DNA of 5,707 nucleotides, taken from positions 1 through 5,707 of the forward strand of contig JAENXG010000161.1 in assembly GCA_016649675.1 (NCBI GenBank), given 5' to 3'. Below the pieces are notes generated by a model. That model did no database searches, had not been told where the DNA came from, and saw only the letters and a program-made list of their open reading frames with translations. The position numbers and the translations under genes were made by a program. The DNA comes from Methyloceanibacter sp. GTDB taxonomy: Bacteria > Pseudomonadota > Alphaproteobacteria > Rhizobiales > Methyloligellaceae. Shown piece after piece: positions 1-5,523 of the stretch (its first letter is position 1; every line of letters starts with the position of its first letter).

Positions 1-54
1 ATGAGAGGGGCGCGGGGGCAAGAAGTACCGCGTCCGGTAGGTTGACGAGCCGGC

Positions 55-110
55 TATACTATCCCAATTGAACGGCCGACGGGCCTATGCGTTGAGCCAG
101 ACAAGGAAAG
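55..110 (+). promoter_or_regulatory. folE leader: possible -10 box and ribosome binding site
   Basis: The 120 bases before folE carry no gene that I can support; the first base triplets may be just past the end of an upstream gene outside the window. TATACT at 55-60 is a good -10 hexamer, but no convincing -35 lies 16-18 bases upstream (TTGACG at 42-47 is only 7 bases away). AAGGAAAG at 103-110 is a ribosome binding site about 10 bases before the ATG at 121 and supports that start. The promoter part is weak; the ribosome binding site is more reliable. Confidence 0.35.
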
Positions 111-120
111 TTTCAGTCTC

Positions 121-765
121 ATGGACGCCACGGTGAAGAAACTGCGGACAAGGCCGCAAGCCGAGATGGGTCGCGGGCCGGGCATCGTGCGGCCGTCGCG
201 GGAAGAGGCCGAGGAGGCTGTCCGCACTCTGATCGCCTATGCCGGCGATGATCCGGACCGCGAGGGCTTGCGCGAGACCCCGCGTCGCGTCACGAGCGCC
301 TATGACGAGTTCTTCTCGGGCTACACCGAGGACCCGCAGGAGGTGCTCTCGCGCACCTTCGACGAGGTGGCGGGCTATGACGACATCGTGATGCTCCGCG
401 ACATCGAGCTTCACTCCCATTGCGAGCACCACATGATCCCCTTCATCGGCAAGGCCCATGTCGCTTATTTCCCGACTGACCGGGTGGTGGGCATCTCCAA
501 GCTCGCCCGCGTGGTTGAAGTGTTCGCCCGCCGCCTGCAGACGCAGGAGACCATGACGGCCCAGATCGCCGAGACCATCGACAAGGCGCTGAAGCCGAAA
601 GGCGTGGCCGTGATGATCGAGGCGGTGCATCAGTGCATGTCCATCAGGGGCATCAAGAAGCCCGACGTCGCTACCATCACCACCCAGTTCACCGGCATCT
701 TCAAAGAGGATCCGGCGCAGCAGGCACGTTTCATGATGCTCGCGGCCGACCGCGGCCGCGGCTGA
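121..765 (+). CDS. folE: GTP cyclohydrolase I (FolE)
   Basis: This 214-residue cytoplasmic enzyme hydrolyses GTP to 7,8-dihydroneopterin triphosphate and formate, the first step of tetrahydrofolate synthesis. The family is a toroidal decamer with a catalytic zinc. The sequence shows the zinc and active-site block SHCEHHM (Cys101, His103, His104) and the second block HQCMSIRG (Cys172), which match Cys110, His112, His113 and Cys181 of the E. coli enzyme at a constant offset of nine. The segment GLRETPRRV (residues 49-57) and the C-terminal block TRF-like QARFMML are also typical. The first 25 residues are a variable, basic extension, common in this family. The ATG at 121 has an AAGGAAAG site 10 bases upstream. 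hisI follows after 28 bases on the same strand, so the two are probably one transcript. It is the zinc type IA enzyme, not the FolE2 type. Function is near certain. Confidence 0.97.
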   Translation: MDATVKKLRTRPQAEMGRGPGIVRPSREEAEEAVRTLIAYAGDDPDREGLRETPRRVTSAYDEFFSGYTEDPQEVLSRTFDEVAGYDDIVMLRDIELHSHCEHHMIPFIGKAHVAYFPTDRVVGISKLARVVEVFARRLQTQETMTAQIAETIDKALKPKGVAVMIEAVHQCMSIRGIKKPDVATITTQFTGIFKEDPAQQARFMMLAADRGRG

Positions 766-793
766 CGGAAACGGCCGCGAAGGATATATCGCG

Positions 794-1291
794 GTGACCA
801 AAGCTGCCGTCTCCTCTGACCCGAAGAGCAAGGCCGAGATCGAGGAAGGGACCGTCTTCGCGCCGCGATTCGACGCCGAAGGCCTGGTTCCCGCGGTCGT
901 CACCTCTGCCAAGACCGGCGAGGTGCTCATGCTTGCTTACATGAACCAAGAGGCGCTCGCTCGCACCATCGAGACCGGAGAGGCCCATTATTGGTCGCGC
1001 TCGCGCTCGCGTCTGTGGCGCAAAGGCGAGGAGAGCGGCATTGGCCAGCGCGTGGTCGAGCTGCGCACCGACTGCGATCAGGATGCGATCTGGCTGAAGG
1101 TCGAGATGACCGGCGGCGAGGCCTGCTGCCACACCGGCCGCAAGTCCTGCTTCTATCGTGCGGTCCCCCTTGGAGCGGCGCCAGGCGACGGTCGGACGCT
1201 GCGCTTCGTCGACGCAGAGCGGCAGTTCGACCCAGAAGCGGTCTACCGTCACGCTGATGCCGCAAAGAGAACCTTAAAGACTCCGGAGTAA
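794..1291 (+). CDS. hisI: Phosphoribosyl-AMP cyclohydrolase (HisI)
   Basis: This 165-residue cytoplasmic enzyme opens the adenine ring of phosphoribosyl-AMP, step 3 of histidine synthesis. It is the stand-alone form, without a fused HisE pyrophosphohydrolase domain, as is usual in alphaproteobacteria. Visible signatures are GLVPAVV and GEVLMLAYMN (residues 30-51), HYWSRSRSRLWRKGE (65-79), the metal motif DCDQDA (93-98) and CCHTGRKSCFY (111-121). By family knowledge, Asp93, Asp95 and Asp97 bind magnesium, and Cys94, Cys112 and Cys119 bind zinc. About 18 N-terminal and 35 C-terminal residues flank the core and look variable. The start is GTG at 794, chosen because AAGGA at 780-784 lies nine bases upstream and the conserved core begins soon after. 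It sits 28 bases behind folE and probably depends on the same promoter. Other his genes are not in the window. Confidence 0.96.
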   Translation: MTKAAVSSDPKSKAEIEEGTVFAPRFDAEGLVPAVVTSAKTGEVLMLAYMNQEALARTIETGEAHYWSRSRSRLWRKGEESGIGQRVVELRTDCDQDAIWLKVEMTGGEACCHTGRKSCFYRAVPLGAAPGDGRTLRFVDAERQFDPEAVYRHADAAKRTLKTPE

Positions 1292-1346
1292 TATAAGTTT
1301 CGCGGCTAGATTCGTCGCATTCGGCCAAGCCGGTTAAAGCTCAAGC

Positions 1347-2327
1347 ATGGTCGTCTGCGGCCACGCGTTGCCGGACGACCGGCATGGGGCCTGCAACATG
1401 AGCAGCTTGGCAAGACCGACGATTGGCATCGCCCTTGGGGGCGGCGCGGCCCGCGGCTGGGCACACATCGGCGTTCTCAAGACCTTGATCGAGGCCGGTC
1501 TCGAGCCGGACATCGTCGCCGGCACCTCCATCGGCGCTGTCGCCGGCGCCTGCTACGTCACGGGCAGGCTCGACGCGCTCGAGGATTTCGCCTGCGGGCT
1601 GACCCGGCGCCGCATCTTCGGCTTTCTCGACGTCAATTTCGCGGGCTCGGGCCTCATCACCGGGCAACGCCTGAGCGCGCGCCTCGAGCATCATCTGCAA
1701 GAGTTTGCCATCGAGAAGCTAGAGCGGAAGTTCGTGGCGGTCGCCACCGAGCTCGGCACCGGACATGAGGTGTGGCTCAACAAAGGAAGCCTCGTGAATG
1801 CGCTGAAAGCGTCCTTTGCCCTGCCCGGCATCTTCCGTCCGGTGCAGATCAACGGCCGCTGGCTGATCGACGGCGCGCTGGTCAACCCGATCCCGGTGTC
1901 GGTGTGCCGAGCGCTCGGCGCCCGCATCGTCATCGCCGTCAATCTCAACAACGACATCTTCGGCAAGGGCAGCGTGATCCACGATCAGGAAGCCTTCGCC
2001 GAGTCCTCCATCCCCGCCGACGGCGCCGAGCTCCTCGGCTCAAACGGCCGCGCGGCGGTGCATCTGTTGCACCGGCAGATTTTCGGCAGGAGCAATGGCG
2101 CGCCGGGCATGTCGGCGGTGATGATGGACGCGATCAACATCACCCAGGACCGTATCGCCAGGTCGCGGCTTGCCGGCGACCCGCCCGACATCACCATCGG
2201 ACCGAAGACGGGCGGCATCGGGCTCTTCGATTTTCACCGCGCCAGCGAGGCGATCGCGCTCGGTGCGCGAGCGGCCGAGAAGCAGATCGACGAGATCAAG
2301 ATCGCCGTGCGCGCGCTCGCCGCTTAG
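1347..2327 (+). CDS. Patatin-like phospholipase/esterase, RssA type
   Basis: A patatin-fold serine hydrolase, expected to cleave acyl esters of phospholipids or related lipids with a Ser-Asp dyad; the true substrate is unknown. In the 326-residue form, the oxyanion-hole motif GGGAARG is at residues 31-37, the nucleophile elbow GTSIG puts the catalytic serine at Ser61, and DGA at 175-177 supplies Asp175. The patatin domain spans about residues 26-200; the last 125 residues form a tail that includes the segment IFGRSNGAPGM. No signal peptide or membrane helix is seen. Two starts are possible: ATG 1347, with no clear ribosome binding site but high GC at third codon positions from there on, and ATG 1398, which has GGGG eight bases upstream and puts the GGG motif near the N-terminus as in many relatives (309 residues). 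The gap to hisI is 55 bases, so read-through is possible. The stop codon touches the palindromic repeat. Confidence 0.9.
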   Translation: MVVCGHALPDDRHGACNMSSLARPTIGIALGGGAARGWAHIGVLKTLIEAGLEPDIVAGTSIGAVAGACYVTGRLDALEDFACGLTRRRIFGFLDVNFAGSGLITGQRLSARLEHHLQEFAIEKLERKFVAVATELGTGHEVWLNKGSLVNALKASFALPGIFRPVQINGRWLIDGALVNPIPVSVCRALGARIVIAVNLNNDIFGKGSVIHDQEAFAESSIPADGAELLGSNGRAAVHLLHRQIFGRSNGAPGMSAVMMDAINITQDRIARSRLAGDPPDITIGPKTGGIGLFDFHRASEAIALGARAAEKQIDEIKIAVRALAA

Positions 2328-2375
2328 AGCATGATCCGGAAAAGTGGGAACCGGTTTTCCGAAAAGATCATGCTC
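2327..2375. repeat. Rhizobiales-type intergenic palindromic repeat
   Basis: A 49-base imperfect palindrome. The outer arms GAGCATGATC (2327-2336) and GATCATGCTC (2366-2375) are perfect 10-base complements. The inner arms CGGAAAA (2337-2343) and TTTTCCG (2355-2361) pair over 7 bases. AAAA at 2362-2365 would be a one-sided bulge, and the 11-base centre contains the start of the small palindrome AACCGGTT (2349-2356). It begins on the last base of the patatin stop codon and ends 11 bases before the end of the convergent CBS gene. From memory, near-identical elements are scattered between genes in many Hyphomicrobiales genomes. It may act as a two-way transcription end or RNA-stabilising hairpin; there is no long T-run to make it a classic intrinsic terminator. 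Confidence 0.8.
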
Positions 2376-2386
2376 CAACAAGAACG

Positions 2387-2818
2387 TCAGCCCGTGGCGA
2401 TATAGTCCCGCATCGCCGCGGCTTCCATTTCCGCTTCCGCGATCCGCATCCTCACCACGTCGCCGATGGAGACGAGGCCGATCAGCCGTCCCCGCTCGAC
2501 CACCGGCATGTGACGGAATCGGTGCGCCGTCATCTCCGCCATGATCCTGTCGATGGTATCGGCCTCGCGGCAGGTCACCACGGTTTTGGTCATGCAAGTC
2601 TTGACCGGTTCTTTCAGCACCTTGGCGCCAGCCCGACCGATCTCGCGCACGATGTCTCGCTCCGACACGATGCCCGCGACCTTGCCTTCCGCGCCGGTGA
2701 TGACAACGCAGCCGATGCCGTGCTTCCCGAGCACCTCGGCGATGTCGAGCAATGGCGTATCGGGGGCAGAGGTGACCACCTCTCTGCCCTTCAGCTTCAG
2801 GATTGCAGCGACGTTCAT
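2387..2818 (-). CDS. Two-CBS-domain protein
   Basis: This 143-residue cytoplasmic protein is almost entirely a Bateman module: CBS 1 at about residues 8-62 (ending SERDIVREI) and CBS 2 at about 74-128 (ending SIGDVVRMR), followed by a short acidic helix. CBS pairs usually bind adenine nucleotides such as AMP, ATP or S-adenosylmethionine and pass the signal to a partner. No enzymatic or transport domain is attached, so its partner and ligand cannot be named. The reading frame is open much further upstream, but that part lies antisense or out of frame to the rhomboid gene. ATG at 2818 is chosen because a strong site, GGAGGAA (TTCCTCC at 2825-2831 on the plus strand), lies about six bases before it and the CBS fold starts directly. 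It lies downstream of the rhomboid gene on the same strand with a 104-base gap, and is convergent with the patatin gene. Confidence 0.92.
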   Translation of the reverse strand: MNVAAILKLKGREVVTSAPDTPLLDIAEVLGKHGIGCVVITGAEGKVAGIVSERDIVREIGRAGAKVLKEPVKTCMTKTVVTCREADTIDRIMAEMTAHRFRHMPVVERGRLIGLVSIGDVVRMRIAEAEMEAAAMRDYIATG

Positions 2819-2863
2819 TCGGGGTTCCTCCAGCCCGGGAGCTTCAGTCCCGTTGACTGCGAC

Positions 2864-2892
2864 ATTCTGTCCCTGACTGAACAGGTGCGCAA
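2864..2892 (-). promoter_or_regulatory. Possible promoter for the CBS gene
   Basis: In the 104-base gap behind the rhomboid gene, the minus strand reads TTGCGC (2892-2887), a 17-base spacer, then CAGAAT (2869-2864). The spacing is ideal but the hexamers match sigma-70 consensus only partly (3 and 4 of 6). Transcription would begin near 2857, giving a leader of about 39 bases before the ATG at 2818. A small CCTG-TTC-CAGG hairpin sits at 2910-2920 just after the rhomboid stop. The CBS gene could therefore have its own start or be read from the rhomboid promoter. Confidence 0.22.
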
Positions 2893-2922
2893 GAGACCTG
2901 AAACGGCGGCCTGTTCCAGGGC

Positions 2923-3648
2923 TTATGAGAGCCGCCTCTCCTCGTCCTCGGAGGCCCGGCCAGTTTTGTCGAACAGGCCGAAAAGGAGCAATCCGCAGAG
3001 GAAGCCGCCGATATGCGCCTCCCACGCGATCGCGCCTTCCTGGCCTGCGATCTTGAGCGCGCTCAAGCCGAAATAGGCGTTGATGCCCATCCAGAAGACG
3101 AGAAACATGAGAATGCGCGGGTCGCTCAGCGTCTGCCCGAGGCTCATCAGCGGCGCATGGATGAAGTCCGGAACCCTCTCCCCGGGCAGCCGCTGCGCCT
3201 TGAAGATGAATCTGAGGGCGCCGGCCATCTGACCCGAGATCGCCGCCGAGGCGCCCACCACCGGCGCCATGTCGCCAAAGTGGAAGGCGAGATGAGTGAG
3301 CGCGCCGGCAATTCCACACAGCACGGAGAAGAGGAGAAATTTGAGATCGCCCACGCGCCGCGCCACGGCGCTGCCGAAGGCGAGCATCCACAGCACATTC
3401 ACCACAAGGTGCACCCACCCTGCATGCACCACCATGTAGGTCACGAATGAGGTGACGGCGGTGAGATAGCCGCCCGGAAGCTCCGCCGCCGCACCGCTAT
3501 AGCGCGCCGGAATGAAGGCAAGCGCGAGCAGAAGCGTGAGATCGACCTCGTCGGGCAGCAGTTCCCTGACGAGCTGGATGCCGGTCATCAGCACCGCGGC
3601 GCCTGCCACGCTGCGCGGGACATTGAGGATCGGTTCAGTCGCAGCCAT
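2923..3648 (-). CDS. Rhomboid family intramembrane serine protease
   Basis: A 241-residue inner-membrane protein of the rhomboid family, which cuts substrate helices inside the membrane with a Ser-His dyad. The motif HAGWVHLVVN gives His75, His80 and Asn84, equivalent by spacing to His145, His150 and Asn154 of E. coli GlpG. GASAAISG gives the nucleophile Ser134, and AHIGG gives His212. Hydrophobic segments lie at about 14-30, 37-50, 61-74, 80-96, 102-124, 130-149, 177-195 and 207-226; the core six helices are among them. The residue after the catalytic serine is alanine rather than the more usual glycine, which I believe occurs in other proteobacterial members. The C-terminus is short, charged and cytosolic. 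Substrates are unknown. ATG at 3648 lacks a strong ribosome binding site, so the exact start is less sure than the family. The CBS gene follows on the same strand. Confidence 0.93.
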   Translation of the reverse strand: MAATEPILNVPRSVAGAAVLMTGIQLVRELLPDEVDLTLLLALAFIPARYSGAAAELPGGYLTAVTSFVTYMVVHAGWVHLVVNVLWMLAFGSAVARRVGDLKFLLFSVLCGIAGALTHLAFHFGDMAPVVGASAAISGQMAGALRFIFKAQRLPGERVPDFIHAPLMSLGQTLSDPRILMFLVFWMGINAYFGLSALKIAGQEGAIAWEAHIGGFLCGLLLFGLFDKTGRASEDEERRLS

Positions 3649-3741
3649 GGCATAGGAACTTTGCAGAGACGCTCGTCACCTGCGCCCACGGCAACCATAA
3701 CGACACGCAAGCCCCCGCGGTACGCCTCGCTTCTTGGGTGC

Positions 3742-3758
3742 TGGCACACTCCCTGCTT
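3742..3758 (+). promoter_or_regulatory. Sigma-54 (RpoN) type -24/-12 promoter
   Basis: TGGCACACTCCCTGC at 3742-3756, followed by TT, matches the sigma-54 consensus TGGCACG-N4-TTGCW. The -24 GG (3743-3744) and -12 GC (3755-3756) are separated by exactly ten bases, and TGGCAC is perfect; the departures are A for G at the seventh position and C for T before TGC. It points towards the PAS gene, predicts a transcript start near 3768, and lies in the 231-base divergent spacer between the rhomboid and PAS genes. The leader would be about 112 bases. No activator binding site was recognised upstream. Chance matches do occur, so this rests on sequence and position only. Confidence 0.55.
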
Positions 3759-3879
3759 AGTCGGTCCATGAGCAATGCCGGCTTAGCTTTTGTGCCAAAA
3801 CGAGACTTTTACCTTGGCGAGGCGGAAGGTTAGGCGGGCTTTGGGGTTCGGTGTAGCGTTCTTGCGTCGGGTGGGGTTA

Positions 3880-4473
3880 ATGCAGCAGCCAACGAGTAGG
3901 CAGCTTTACGCGTATTGGGATCGCGTACGCAATGGCCGTGTTGCGCCGCGCCGTTTCGAGATCGAGCCGGCCAAGATCGCGGCGTTTCTGCCGGAGACCT
4001 TCATCGCCGAATGTGCCGGGATGCTCGGCTACCGGTTCCGGCTCGCCGGCACGAAAATCTGCGAGCAGTTCGGCAGGGAGCTGCGAGGAGCCGATCTCCT
4101 CGGCCTGTGGGAGGCTCAAGACCGCGACGCCGTAGCGTCTCTCCTCCGTAACGTCTTCACCGACGCCGCCGTCGGGCACTTCCTCTTCCGCGCTTACTCA
4201 AGGACCAACCGGCCGGCGAATTTCGAGCTCGTCCTGCTGCCGCTGATCCACACCGGCGAGGCCATCAATCGGGTGCTCGGCGCCATCACCGCCATCGAGC
4301 CGCCCTTCTGGCTCGGCGCCGAACCCTTATCGCGCCAGGAGATCGTCGAGATGCACCTGCATTGGCCCGACGGCCCTCCGCCGCCCGCGCCACGCAGCGA
4401 TACCGAGGTCGTCCGCCTCGCCCGCCGGCGCTTCCGCGTCTTCGAAGGGGGCCTCACCGGAGGCGGCGAATAG
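3880..4473 (+). CDS. PAS domain protein (PAS_5 type)
   Basis: A 197-residue cytoplasmic protein that I recognise as the alphaproteobacterial PAS_5 type. Landmarks are LYAYWDRVRNGRVAPRR (residues 9-25), the core YRFRLAGTKICEQFGREL (51-68), the strand ELVLLPL (116-122) and GAITAIEPPFWLG (134-146). A proline-rich linker (163-171) leads to a basic tail containing ARRRFRVFEGG. There is no kinase, GGDEF, EAL or DNA-binding domain, so it is a lone sensor or adaptor; ligand and partner are unknown. The frame stays open back to a TTG at 3790, but family similarity begins at the ATG at 3880, with the G-rich GGGTGGGG immediately before it as a possible though very close ribosome binding site. A sigma-54-like promoter lies 120 bases upstream. 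The tandem PilZ gene follows after 128 bases on the same strand and a joint signalling role is plausible but unproven. Confidence 0.85.
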   Translation: MQQPTSRQLYAYWDRVRNGRVAPRRFEIEPAKIAAFLPETFIAECAGMLGYRFRLAGTKICEQFGRELRGADLLGLWEAQDRDAVASLLRNVFTDAAVGHFLFRAYSRTNRPANFELVLLPLIHTGEAINRVLGAITAIEPPFWLGAEPLSRQEIVEMHLHWPDGPPPPAPRSDTEVVRLARRRFRVFEGGLTGGGE

Positions 4474-4519
4474 CCAAAATAAGGACGCCTGCTGATAATT
4501 ACCGTTTTGGAGCGAAAGC

Positions 4520-4535
4520 TTAGACCTTCCTTAAC
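4520..4535 (+). promoter_or_regulatory. CtrA-like binding site before the PilZ gene
   Basis: TTAG (4520-4523), seven bases, then TTAAC (4531-4535) matches the alphaproteobacterial CtrA consensus TTAA-N7-TTAAC at all but one fixed position. It is 66 bases before the ATG at 4602, a reasonable place for an activator or repressor site. CtrA regulons in this class often include motility and c-di-GMP genes, which fits the PilZ product. A single site with one mismatch may arise by chance. Confidence 0.35.
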
Positions 4536-4601
4536 CGAGGCCCGCCTAGCTTGGAGACGACTGCGCTTTGTTTAGGACAGCCAGTGCGGGCCCCCGACAT
4601 T

Positions 4602-5279
4602 ATGAGCCTCCCGACCATCGAGGAAGCGACGTCCGCAGACGCCCTAAGGGTGCGCATCAGGCAGCTTCACGACCAGAGATTGAACCGCCCCATCGTGAAG
4701 ATCGTGCCGGACCGCCGCCGGCACCGCCGCGTGCCGGTCAACGTCGCTGGCCGCTTCATGCGCGAGGACCAACAGGAATATCCTTGCCAGGTGATCAACA
4801 TGTCGGCCGGCGGCATGGCGCTCCTCGCCCCCGTGATTTGCAACGAGGGCGAGCGCATCGTGGCGTATCTCGACAATCTCGGCCGGATCGAGGGCGTAGT
4901 GGCGCGCTCCTTCGAAGGCGGCTTCGCGGTCCGCATCCTGGCGAGCCTCTATAAGCGCGAGCGCATCGCCCATCTGCTGACATGGCTCATCAACCAGAAA
5001 AGCCTGGGGCTTGGCGAGGAGCGCAAGCACGAGCGCATCGTGCCGCGCGTCAGCGCCTCTAAGCTCATCTTGCCGAACGGGGACGTGCATAGCTGCCGGA
5101 TCATCGACGTGTCCTTGAGCGGCGCCTCGGTCGCGTGCAGCGTGAGGCCACCGGTCGACACGGTGGTCATTCTCGGGCGCATGCGGGGCCGGGTCGTGCG
5201 CCACCACGAGCAAGGCATGGCCATCCAGTTCGTCGAGCTCCAGGATCCCGACAGCCTCGCCCGCTCCTTCGGCGGCTAG
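4602..5279 (+). CDS. Tandem PilZ domain protein, c-di-GMP receptor
   Basis: A 225-residue soluble protein with two PilZ domains and no other recognisable module. PilZ 1 (about 37-115) starts with the arginine-rich DRRRHRRVPV, holding an RxxxR motif (Arg39 and Arg43, or 38 and 42), and has NMSAGG (Asn66, Ser68, Gly71). PilZ 2 (about 139-215) has RKHER (Arg141, Arg145) and DVSLSG (Asp169, Ser171, Gly174). Both domains thus keep the RxxxR and (D/N)xSxxG residues that bind c-di-GMP in the family. The helical linker at 116-135 joins them. The output, such as flagellar, polysaccharide or transcriptional control, cannot be read from sequence. The frame is open from a TTG at 4551 with GAGG ten bases upstream, but those 17 codons have low third-position GC and no resemblance to the family, so ATG 4602 is preferred despite a poor ribosome binding site. 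A CtrA-like box precedes it. Confidence 0.92.
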   Translation: MSLPTIEEATSADALRVRIRQLHDQRLNRPIVKIVPDRRRHRRVPVNVAGRFMREDQQEYPCQVINMSAGGMALLAPVICNEGERIVAYLDNLGRIEGVVARSFEGGFAVRILASLYKRERIAHLLTWLINQKSLGLGEERKHERIVPRVSASKLILPNGDVHSCRIIDVSLSGASVACSVRPPVDTVVILGRMRGRVVRHHEQGMAIQFVELQDPDSLARSFGG

Positions 5280-5315
5280 GCGTCTCTCCCCCTACCCTTC
5301 ATCGCTGACAGAAGG

Positions 5316-5343
5316 CTGCCTGGCCGCCCTTCCGGCCGCGCAG
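5316..5343 (+). terminator. Hairpin after the PilZ gene
   Basis: CTGC, one mismatched base, T and GGCCG (5316-5326) can pair with CGGCC, G, one mismatched base and GCAG (5333-5343) around the loop CCCTTC (5327-5332). That gives about ten pairs, including one G-T wobble, and one mismatch. It begins 37 bases after the PilZ stop. No T-run follows, so it may be a weak or Rho-assisted transcription end, or simply an RNA 3' stabiliser. Confidence 0.35.
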
Positions 5344-5455
5344 AATCGAGGAATCCTGGTTCGTTCCGGGAAATCGCTAAAATTTGAGACAATCTTCTAA
5401 TGTTCATGTTTGAGTAGTTCTCACTAAAAAACCACTACCAATACTGCTCCAAACC

Positions 5456-5477
5456 GATCCCTTCCTTTATCGGGATC
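5456..5477. repeat. Inverted repeat GATCCC/GGGATC in the spacer before the BTLCP gene
   Basis: GATCCC (5456-5461) and GGGATC (5472-5477) are perfect complements around a ten-base T-rich centre; an alternative pairing is CCGAT (5454-5458) with ATCGG (5469-5473). It lies 47 bases before the ATG at 5524, inside a spacer (5280-5523) that is clearly richer in A and T than the genes around it. It could be an operator or a leader hairpin. TCTAAT at 5396-5401 resembles a -10 box but has no good -35 partner. No function can be assigned. Confidence 0.3.
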
Positions 5478-5523
5478 TCAAAAGCTCTCTGCGATAGTGC
5501 ACTCAACAATTATGGGGGGTGCA

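Noticed and set aside
42..60. TTGACG and TATACT as a sigma-70 promoter for folE
   Set aside because: The spacer is only 7 bases, too short for one promoter; only the -10 box is kept as a weak candidate.
85..930. A 281-codon minus-strand open frame
   Set aside because: It is antisense to folE and the start of hisI, both certain genes, and its product is low-complexity His/Leu/Gly-rich.
1772..3076. A 434-codon plus-strand open frame, the longest in the window
   Set aside because: It overlaps the patatin gene out of frame and then runs antisense to the CBS and rhomboid genes. Its product is rich in Arg, His and Pro with no known motif, as expected for a shadow frame in GC-rich DNA.
2819..3418. 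N-terminal extension of the CBS frame up to 3418
   Set aside because: It lies across the rhomboid gene in another frame and has no domain; the strong ribosome binding site at 2825-2831 fixes the start at 2818.
3821..3876. G-rich leader of the PAS gene as a G-quadruplex
   Set aside because: Runs are mostly two Gs with one or two longer ones; a two-tier quadruplex is common by chance in GC-rich DNA.
3790..3879. TTG-initiated extension of the PAS protein by 30 residues
   Set aside because: The extension is basic, has no ribosome binding site and does not resemble the family N-terminus, which starts at the ATG at 3880.
4474..4510. CCAAAA/TTTTGG inverted pair after the PAS stop as a terminator
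   Set aside because: The stem is only six mostly A-T pairs around a 25-base loop, too weak to claim.
3831..4548. TAGGCGGGC before the PAS gene and its complement before the PilZ gene as a shared operator
   Set aside because: Nine-base matches on either strand are expected many times by chance in a window of this size and the surrounding bases do not align.
4551..4601. TTG-initiated extension of the PilZ protein by 17 residues
   Set aside because: Third codon positions are poor in G and C compared with the gene body, and the family-like sequence starts after ATG 4602. GAGG ten bases upstream keeps it as a minor possibility.
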